Positions 58,762 through 64,000 of a DNA stretch of 64,000 nucleotides are shown here, one piece after another; position 1 is the stretch's first letter, and every line of letters starts with the position of its first letter. A program made the position numbers and the translations under genes. The notes under the pieces are model-generated. The model was not told the origin of the DNA. It made no database searches and worked only from the letters and a program-made list of their open reading frames with translations. Source of the stretch: Amycolatopsis anabasis (GTDB taxonomy: Bacteria > Actinomycetota > Actinomycetes > Mycobacteriales > Pseudonocardiaceae); the NCBI RefSeq assembly GCF_009765355.1, contig NZ_VTHK01000035.1:31500-95499 (forward strand), read 5' to 3'.

Positions 58762-59439
58762 GTGACAGGACGCCCCTTGCCCGAAGTTGTCGAAGCCGGA
58801 TGGGCGGAAGCCCTCGCCCCCGTCGCCGCGCGGATCACCGCCATGGGGGAGTTCCTGCGCGCGGAGGTCGCGGCCGGGCGCACCTACCTTCCCTCGGGGG
58901 AGAACGTGCTGCGCGCCTTCCAGCAGCCGTTCGCGGACGTGCGCGTCCTGATCGTCGGCCAGGATCCGTACCCGACGCCCGGGCACCCGATCGGCCTCTC
59001 CTTCGCCGTGGCGCCGGACGTGCGGCCGCTGCCGAAGAGCCTGATCAACATCTTCCAGGAGTACCACGACGACCTGGGCCACCCGCTGCCGTCGAACGGC
59101 GACCTCACACCGTGGACCGAGCAGGGTGTGCTGCTGCTCAACCGGGCGCTCACCGTGCGGCCGCGGCAGCCGAACTCGCACCAGGGCAAGGGCTGGGAAG
59201 AGGTCACCGAACAGGCGATCAAGGCCCTCGCCGAGCGCGGCGGGCCGCTGGTCGCGATCCTGTGGGGCAGCAACGCGCGCCGCCTCAAGCCGCTGCTCGG
59301 CGGCGTGCCGTGCATCGAATCGGTGCACCCGAGCCCGATGTCGGCGCACAACGGCTTCTTCGGCTCCCGCCCGTTCAGCCGGACCAACCAGCTCCTCACC
59401 CAGCAGGGCGCCGCCCCCATCGACTGGAAACTCCCCTGA
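58762..59439 (+). CDS. ung: Uracil-DNA glycosylase
   Basis: A 225-residue family 1 UDG that excises uracil from DNA. The water-activating motif GQDPYPTPGHPIGLSF, the LLLNRALTVRPRQPNSHQGKG substrate pocket and the HPSPMSAHNGFFGSRPFSRT leucine-loop region (HPSPxS) are intact. Start: GTG at 58762. It lies in the Rv2976c position. A GTCGTGAGTG hairpin follows its stop. Confidence 0.95.
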   Translation: MTGRPLPEVVEAGWAEALAPVAARITAMGEFLRAEVAAGRTYLPSGENVLRAFQQPFADVRVLIVGQDPYPTPGHPIGLSFAVAPDVRPLPKSLINIFQEYHDDLGHPLPSNGDLTPWTEQGVLLLNRALTVRPRQPNSHQGKGWEEVTEQAIKALAERGGPLVAILWGSNARRLKPLLGGVPCIESVHPSPMSAHNGFFGSRPFSRTNQLLTQQGAAPIDWKLP

Positions 59440-59446
59440 CCGACGA

Positions 59447-59492
59447 GTCGTGAGTGTTTGGGCCGGTTAGAACCGGCCGGAACACTCACGAC
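59447..59492. repeat. GTCGTGAGTG-family hairpin, copy 3
   Basis: GTCGTGAGTGTT (59447-59458) pairs with AACACTCACGAC (59481-59492), a 12-bp perfect stem. GGCCGGTT-AG-AACCGGCC forms the inner 8-bp stem. It lies eight bases after the ung stop, as expected of a terminator, and is the best preserved copy in the window. Confidence 0.7.
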
Positions 59493-59599
59493 CCCCGGCA
59501 CTCGGTTCCCTCGCTCCACCCGGCAACCCCCGGGGGTCCAGGGGGCTTGCCCCCTGGCTGGGGTCTGGGGGCTCGGCCCCCAGAAAACACCTGAAGCGC

Positions 59600-59633
59600 A
59601 AAAACGGCGAGCGCTCTCCGCGAGCACTCGCCG
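59600..59633 (-). terminator. Rho-independent terminator of rpmB
   Basis: On the minus strand CGGCGAG (59633-59627) pairs with CTCGCCG (59611-59605), and GTGCTC/GAGCGC extend it inward. Five U follow directly. It lies 15 bases after the rpmB stop. Confidence 0.75.
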
Positions 59634-59647
59634 CCCTCAACCGCGCT

Positions 59648-59839
59648 TCAGCCGCGGACGACCTTGCCCGCCTTGATGCACGAGGTGCACACGTTCAGGC
59701 GCTTACGCTGGGACAGACCGACCTTGGCGTGCACGGTCTGGATGTTCGGGTTCCACCGGCGGTTGGTACGCCGGTGGGAGTGCGAGACCGACTTGCCGAA
59801 GCCGGGTCCCTTGCCACAGACGTCGCACACGGCAGCCAC
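59648..59839 (-). CDS. rpmB: 50S ribosomal protein L28, zinc-binding form
   Basis: A 63-residue L28 of the C+ type. The zinc-binding cysteines are in VCDVCGKG (two) and VCTSCIKAG (two). RRTNRRWNPNIQTVHAKVG is the conserved core. It acts in the large ribosomal subunit. Gene order next to DAK2 and recG is the standard one. A clear intrinsic terminator follows on the minus strand. Confidence 0.96.
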   Translation of the reverse strand: MAAVCDVCGKGPGFGKSVSHSHRRTNRRWNPNIQTVHAKVGLSQRKRLNVCTSCIKAGKVVRG

Positions 59840-59973
59840 GTCGAACTCCTTTGGATCAGGGAAGACACATCACGGCCCGAAAGCTCCGGGCACTCGGAAC
59901 ATAGTAACTACTGCTTTCGAGGAGTGTCGCACCGGGTGGATACGGTGGGCGGAACCACGGAGGAGGTCAGCGG

Positions 59974-61569
59974 GTGCACGAGCTGGATGCGGCGGCGGTG
60001 ACCACGTGGGCTTCGGCCTGCGTGCACAGCCTCGACGTGCTGCGCCCGGCGATCAACGGCATCAACGTCTACCCGGTCGCCGACTCCGACACCGGCTCCA
60101 ACCTCCTGCACACCATGACCGGCGCCCGGGACGAGCTGGCGGCCGGGGCCGAGGGCGCCGGGGAGGCGCTCGGCCTGCTGGCCCGCGGGGCGGTCGCCGC
60201 GGCGCGCGGCAACTCCGGGGTGATCCTCTCCCAGGTCCTGCGCGGGCTCGCCGAGGCCGCGCAGGACGCGAAGACCCTCGACGGCCCCGCGCTCGCCGCG
60301 GCGCTCGTGCACGCCGACGTGGTGGCCACCGGCGCGGTCGCCCGGCCGGTGTCCGGCACCATCCTGACCGTGCTGCACGCGGCCGCCACCGCGGTCGGCG
60401 CGGGGAAGGGGAACCTCGGCGAGGTCGCCACGACCGCGGCCTCGGCGGCCGCCGAAGCCCTCGAGCACACCCCGCAGCAGCTGCCCGTGCTGGCCAGCGC
60501 CGGGGTGGTCGACGCCGGGGGCCGCGGCCTGGTCGCCGTGCTGGACGCGCTCGCCGGAGTGATCACCGGCACCGCGACCGAGCCTTCGCACTCCTGCGAG
60601 GCCGGGGTCGAGGTCACCCCGGTCGAAGGGATGCCCGCGCCCTACGCCTGGGAGGTCATGTACCTGCTCAGCGGCGCCGAGGAGCGGGCGCTGCCCGGCC
60701 TCCGGAAGGTGCTGAGCGGGCTCGGGGACAGCGTGACCGTGGCCGGGGACGGGGCCGGTGGGCACGCCGTCCACGTGCACTGCGCGGATATCGGCGCCGC
60801 CATCGAGGCCGGGATCGAGATCGGCCGCCCGCACCGGATCCGGGTCGAGCCGCTGATCACCCCGACGCCGCTGGAGCCCGCGGCCGCGGCCGATCGGACG
60901 GTCGTCGCCGTGGTGCACGGCGACGCGCTCGCCGAACTGCTGCGCGCGGAGGGGGTGGCCGTGCTCGCGGTCCCCGCCGGGGAGACGCCCAGCGTGGAGG
61001 AGATGCTCGGCCTGATCACCGAAACGGCCGCCGGCCAGGTCACCGTGCTGCCCGGCGGGGTGGAGCTGACCGCCGCCGCGGACGCCGCCGCGGGCCACGC
61101 GATGATCGGCGACCGGGATGTCGTGGTGATCCCGTGCGCCTCCCCGGTGCAGGTGCTCGCCGCGCTGGCCGTGCACGACAAGGACCGCCGCACCAACGAC
61201 GACGTGGTGGCGATGGCCGAGGCGGCCGCGGCGACCCGGCGCGGGGAACTCCTTGTCGCGCAGGAGGATTCGATCACCTGGGTGGGCCGGGCGCACACCG
61301 GGGACGTGATCGGTCTGGTGGACGGCGAGGTGGTGCTCATCGAACCCGCCCCGGCATCGGAGACTAATCTGGTCGCCGCCGCGATGAACGTGTTGAACCG
61401 GATGCTGGCGGTCGGGGGTGAGCTGGTGACCGTGCTGACCGGGGTGGGGGCCCCGGCCGAAATCGACCACGACCTCGCCGAGCGGTTGCGCGTGGAGCAT
61501 CCGGAGGTGGAGCTCACGAGCTATCCCAGCGGCCAGACCGACGCCGTGCTGCTGATCGGGGTGGAATAG
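59974..61569 (+). CDS. DAK2-domain protein, FakA/YloV-like
   Basis: A 531-residue protein with an N-terminal DAK2 kinase domain (INVYPVADSDTGSNLLHTM with the ATP-Mg aspartates and RGNSGVILSQVLRG) and a C-terminal FakA-like fatty-acid-kinase region (VEVTPVEGMPAPYAWEVMYL, DSVTVAGDGAGGHAVHVHC). YloV/FakA proteins phosphorylate fatty acids with a FakB partner. Start: GTG at 59974 behind GGAGGAGG. Only six bases separate it from recG, so it is in the same operon. Confidence 0.93.
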   Translation: MHELDAAAVTTWASACVHSLDVLRPAINGINVYPVADSDTGSNLLHTMTGARDELAAGAEGAGEALGLLARGAVAAARGNSGVILSQVLRGLAEAAQDAKTLDGPALAAALVHADVVATGAVARPVSGTILTVLHAAATAVGAGKGNLGEVATTAASAAAEALEHTPQQLPVLASAGVVDAGGRGLVAVLDALAGVITGTATEPSHSCEAGVEVTPVEGMPAPYAWEVMYLLSGAEERALPGLRKVLSGLGDSVTVAGDGAGGHAVHVHCADIGAAIEAGIEIGRPHRIRVEPLITPTPLEPAAAADRTVVAVVHGDALAELLRAEGVAVLAVPAGETPSVEEMLGLITETAAGQVTVLPGGVELTAAADAAAGHAMIGDRDVVVIPCASPVQVLAALAVHDKDRRTNDDVVAMAEAAAATRRGELLVAQEDSITWVGRAHTGDVIGLVDGEVVLIEPAPASETNLVAAAMNVLNRMLAVGGELVTVLTGVGAPAEIDHDLAERLRVEHPEVELTSYPSGQTDAVLLIGVE

Positions 61570-61574
61570 AGGAC

Positions 61575-63728
61575 ATGGCTGTACTGCGCGACCCGCTGAC
61601 TCCGGTGCTCGGCGCGAAATCGGCGAAGGCGCTGGCGGAGTCGCTGAAGATCGAGACGGTCGGCGATCTGCTGCGCCACTACCCCCGCCGGTACGCCGAG
61701 CGCGGCGAGCTGACCGATATCGCCGGGCTCGAGCTGGGCGAGCACGCCACCGTGATGGCCCGGGTCGAATCGGTCAGCAAGCGCACCATGCGCGCCCGCC
61801 GGGGCAGCATCCTCGAGGTCACCATCACCGACGGCTACCGGAAGCTGACCTGCGCTTTCTTCAACCAGGCCTGGCGGGCGAACGAGCTCAAGCCGGGGAA
61901 GACCGGGTTGTTCGCGGGCAAGGTGAACGCCTTCCGGCGCACGCTCCAGCTGCAGAACCCCGAGTACGAACTGATCGACGAGAACGCCGGTATGTCCACA
62001 GTGGACGAGTTCGCCGGGAAGATCATTCCGGTCTACCCGGCCGCCGCCGGGATGCCGTCCTGGTCGATCGGCCGGTGCGTGCAGCAGGTGCTGGACGTCC
62101 TGGACCGGGAGGACGAGCCGATGCCGCCCGAGCTGCTGGCGCGGCGCGGGCTGTCCGACCTCTTCGACGCGCTGCACAACATCCACCGCCCGGCGAGCTG
62201 GGAGTCGCTGGAGTTCGCCCGCGAACGCCTCAAATGGGACGAGGCGATGGCCGTGCAGCTGATCTTCGCCCAGCGCCGGTACTCCGCGGTGTCCCGGCCC
62301 GCCCCGGCCTGCCCGCCCAAGGCGGGCGGCATCCTGGAGGCGTTCGACGGGCGGCTGCCGTTCGAGCTCACCGCCGGGCAGCGCGAGGTCGGCGCGAAGA
62401 TCGCCGCGGACCTCGCCGTCGAGCATCCGATGAACCGGCTGCTGCAGGGCGAGGTCGGCAGCGGGAAGACGGTCGTCGCGTTGCGGGCGATGCTCCAGGT
62501 GGTCGACTCCGGGCGGCAGGCGGCGCTGCTGGCGCCCACCGAGGTGCTGGCGGCGCAACATGCCCGGTCGCTGCGCGAGATGCTGGGGGAGCTCGGTCAG
62601 GCGGGTGAGCTTGGTGGCGCCGAGAACGCCACCAAGCTCACCCTGCTGACCGGGTCGATGCCGGCTAAAGAACGGCGCCAGGCCCTGCTGGACGCTGCCA
62701 GTGGCGCCGCCGGCATCGTGGTCGGCACGCACGCGCTGATACAGGATACGGTCTCTTTCGCCGATCTCGGTTTCGTTGTGGTTGACGAACAACACCGATT
62801 CGGCGTCGAACAGCGCGATGCCTTGCGTTCTCGCGGCCGGGACTTCACCAGCCCGCACGTCCTGGTGATGACGGCGACGCCGATTCCCCGCACGGTGGCG
62901 ATGACCGTGTACGGCGACCTGGAGACCTCGTCGCTGCGCGAGATGCCGGTGGGCCGGTCGCCGATTTCCACGACCGTGGTGCCGGTCGCGGAGAAACCGG
63001 CCTGGCTGGACCGGGTGTGGCAGCGGATCGTCGAGGAGGTCGGCAAGGGGCACCAGGCGTACGTGGTGTGCCCGCGCATCGGTGACGAGCCCGCGAAGAA
63101 CCAGGGTGACCAGCGACCGGCGCTCGCGGTGCTGGAGGTGGCGCCGGAACTGGAGGCCGGGCCGCTGTCCGGCTTGCGGGTCGGTGTCCTGCACGGCCGC
63201 CTGCCCAGCGACGAGAAGGACGCGGTGATGCGCGCCTTCGCCGACGCGAAACTCGACGTGCTGGTGGCCACCACGGTGATCGAGGTCGGCGTGAACGTGC
63301 CGAACGCCACCGCGATGGTGATCATGGACGCGGAGCGGTTCGGGGTGAGCCAGTTGCACCAGCTGCGCGGCCGGGTCGGGCGCGGTGACGTGCCCGGGAT
63401 CTGCCTGCTGGTCACCGAGGCGCTGGACGGCACCGCGACCCGGGAGCGGCTCGCCGCGGTGGAGTCCACAACGGACGGTTTCGAACTGTCCCGGCTCGAC
63501 CTGGAACTGCGGCGGGAAGGCGACATTCTGGGCGCGGCGCAGTCGGGCAAGCGGTCCGGGCTCAAGCTGCTTTCGCTGCTGCGGGACGAGGAACTGATCG
63601 CCGATGCGCGCGAGGTCGCGCAGGCGATCGTGGCCGAGGACCCCGCGCTGGGCACCCACCTCGGCCTCGCGCACATGGTGTCCGAGGTCGTGGACGCCGA
63701 CCGCGCGGAGTACCTGGAGAAAACCTGA
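61575..63728 (+). CDS. recG: ATP-dependent DNA helicase RecG
   Basis: A 717-residue superfamily 2 helicase that remodels stalled forks and Holliday junctions. It has the N-terminal wedge/OB region (KLTCAFFNQAWRANELKPGK), then motif I QGEVGSGKTVVALRAML, DEQHRFGVEQRDALR (motif II), MTATPIPRTVAMT (III), and VATTVIEVGVNVPNATAMVI with HQLRGRVGRGDVPGIC (V-VI). Length and order are normal. It ends the core block (Rv2973c position). A hairpin follows two bases after the stop. Confidence 0.97.
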   Translation: MAVLRDPLTPVLGAKSAKALAESLKIETVGDLLRHYPRRYAERGELTDIAGLELGEHATVMARVESVSKRTMRARRGSILEVTITDGYRKLTCAFFNQAWRANELKPGKTGLFAGKVNAFRRTLQLQNPEYELIDENAGMSTVDEFAGKIIPVYPAAAGMPSWSIGRCVQQVLDVLDREDEPMPPELLARRGLSDLFDALHNIHRPASWESLEFARERLKWDEAMAVQLIFAQRRYSAVSRPAPACPPKAGGILEAFDGRLPFELTAGQREVGAKIAADLAVEHPMNRLLQGEVGSGKTVVALRAMLQVVDSGRQAALLAPTEVLAAQHARSLREMLGELGQAGELGGAENATKLTLLTGSMPAKERRQALLDAASGAAGIVVGTHALIQDTVSFADLGFVVVDEQHRFGVEQRDALRSRGRDFTSPHVLVMTATPIPRTVAMTVYGDLETSSLREMPVGRSPISTTVVPVAEKPAWLDRVWQRIVEEVGKGHQAYVVCPRIGDEPAKNQGDQRPALAVLEVAPELEAGPLSGLRVGVLHGRLPSDEKDAVMRAFADAKLDVLVATTVIEVGVNVPNATAMVIMDAERFGVSQLHQLRGRVGRGDVPGICLLVTEALDGTATRERLAAVESTTDGFELSRLDLELRREGDILGAAQSGKRSGLKLLSLLRDEELIADAREVAQAIVAEDPALGTHLGLAHMVSEVVDADRAEYLEKT

Positions 63729-63729
63729 T

Positions 63730-63775
63730 GTCGTGAGTGTTCCGGCCGGTTCTAACCGGCCTAGCCGCTCACGAC
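63730..63775. repeat. GTCGTGAGTG-family hairpin, copy 4
   Basis: GTCGTGAG (63730-63737) pairs with CTCACGAC (63768-63775) and the inner GGCCGGTT-CT-AACCGGCC stem is intact. It follows the recG stop directly. Between 63776 and 63925 nothing was recognised. Confidence 0.7.
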
Positions 63776-63925
63776 CACGGTGTCCGGCAACCCCGGCCCG
63801 GATGGCGCGTTCGTACCGCGCCACCCCAAAGCGTGCGCTTTCGGGTACTCGGCGGCGCTTTCCCGCCAAAGTGCCGCCTCTCGCGGGCCGGGACGAGGTG
63901 CGCAAGCGGTCGCCGAGTTGGGTGG

Positions 63926-63946
63926 GTCGTGAGTGTTCAGGCGGTT
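63926..63946. repeat. GTCGTGAGTG-family hairpin, truncated left half
   Basis: GTCGTGAGTGTTCAGGCGGTT has the left arm and inner arm of the hairpin, and is then followed by unrelated AT-richer sequence (ATTGATGCGTAACTC) instead of the mirrored half. This breaks the family pattern and looks like a junction. Confidence 0.5.
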
Positions 63947-63970
63947 ATTGATGCGTAACTCAATTATGGC

Positions 63971-64000
63971 GTGGTCGTTGGTTATGGTGTGAAGGTGACT
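63971..64000 (+). CDS. Possible start of a TnpB-like transposon gene, partial
   Basis: The last ten codons in this frame read VVVGYGVKVT. A V-K-V-T opening with similar lead residues is one I associate with actinomycete TnpB-like (IS607/IS605) proteins, but ten residues prove nothing. The position right after the truncated hairpin supports a mobile element edge. The gene, if real, lies outside the window. Confidence 0.25.
   Translation, partial: MVVGYGVKVT

Noticed and set aside
61521..63905. Minus-strand open frame of 794 codons over recG
   Set aside because: It is a shadow of recG with low-complexity composition and no domain.
1..64000. CRISPR arrays, tRNA or rRNA genes
   Set aside because: I looked for spaced repeats and for the usual tRNA T-loop pattern and found none. 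The short tandem repeats at 22.2 and 29.7 kb have too short a period for CRISPR.

Overview
The window is about 64 kb of high-GC actinomycete DNA, most likely from an Amycolatopsis-like member of the Pseudonocardiaceae. This rests on codon usage, frequent GTG starts, mycothiol-type and F420-type enzymes, and a long core block whose gene order I remember from Mycobacterium tuberculosis (leuC-leuD-hupB-mutT1-ppk-fbiD-gpsA-ddlA-thiL-ung-rpmB-DAK-recG). The genus is inferred; no rRNA or tRNA gene was seen.

Region 1 (1-5.2 kb) holds an end-truncated secreted esterase, a CorA-type transporter with a 35-residue membrane peptide just downstream, a SnoaL-like protein, a large membrane protein of unknown function and a small YegP-like protein. 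An AT-richer 475-base non-coding stretch (4751-5225) precedes the next region.

Region 2 (5.2-18.9 kb) is a candidate biosynthetic cluster for an aminated, methylated naphthoquinone. It contains a SARP activator, an acyl-AMP/CoA ligase, an RppA-type type III polyketide synthase with its full Cys-His-Asn triad, a MomA-like cupin oxygenase, a frameshifted NarK-type transporter, a CMD/AhpD-like protein, an LLM flavin monooxygenase, two tandem-duplicated methyltransferases, a DegT/StrS-type aminotransferase, a third methyltransferase, an ECF41 sigma factor and a WrbA quinone reductase. The two divergent promoter regions are copies of each other. Each carries 11-bp-period direct repeats facing both genes, the pattern expected of SARP operators.

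Region 3 (19-38.7 kb) is accessory and regulatory: a TetR/PDR-type reductase pair with a clear operator, a second ECF41/CMD module, a DUF305 lipoprotein, part of a myo-inositol catabolic operon with a GntR regulator, a LysR/SDR pair, an ArsR-SRPBCC-VOC operon, an arsenic resistance block (arsM, arsR, acr3, arsC), a phosphoribosyltransferase, a possible proline-rich peptide, a zinc-finger protein and a SUMF1-domain protein. Sequences matching the ECF41 promoter (TGTCACA-N16-CGTC, or the CCTCACA variant) sit about 40 bases upstream of three genes of the two sigma-factor modules.

Region 4 (38.7-63.7 kb) is mainly core: IclR/NdgR-leuCD, a histone-like protein, polyphosphate and nucleotide hygiene, the F420 nucleotidyltransferase, phospholipid synthesis, ddl, thiL, ung, rpmB, DAK2 and recG. 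Two accessory insertions interrupt it: an AfsR-type giant regulator (42.6-45.4 kb) and a cysteine dioxygenase/MocR group (51.3-54.6 kb). The cysteine dioxygenase is preceded by a 27-codon reading frame ending in a cluster of rare TGT cysteine codons, a probable attenuator. A family of GTCGTGAGTG hairpins marks several gene ends here, and the last copy is cut off near the window edge, perhaps by a mobile element.
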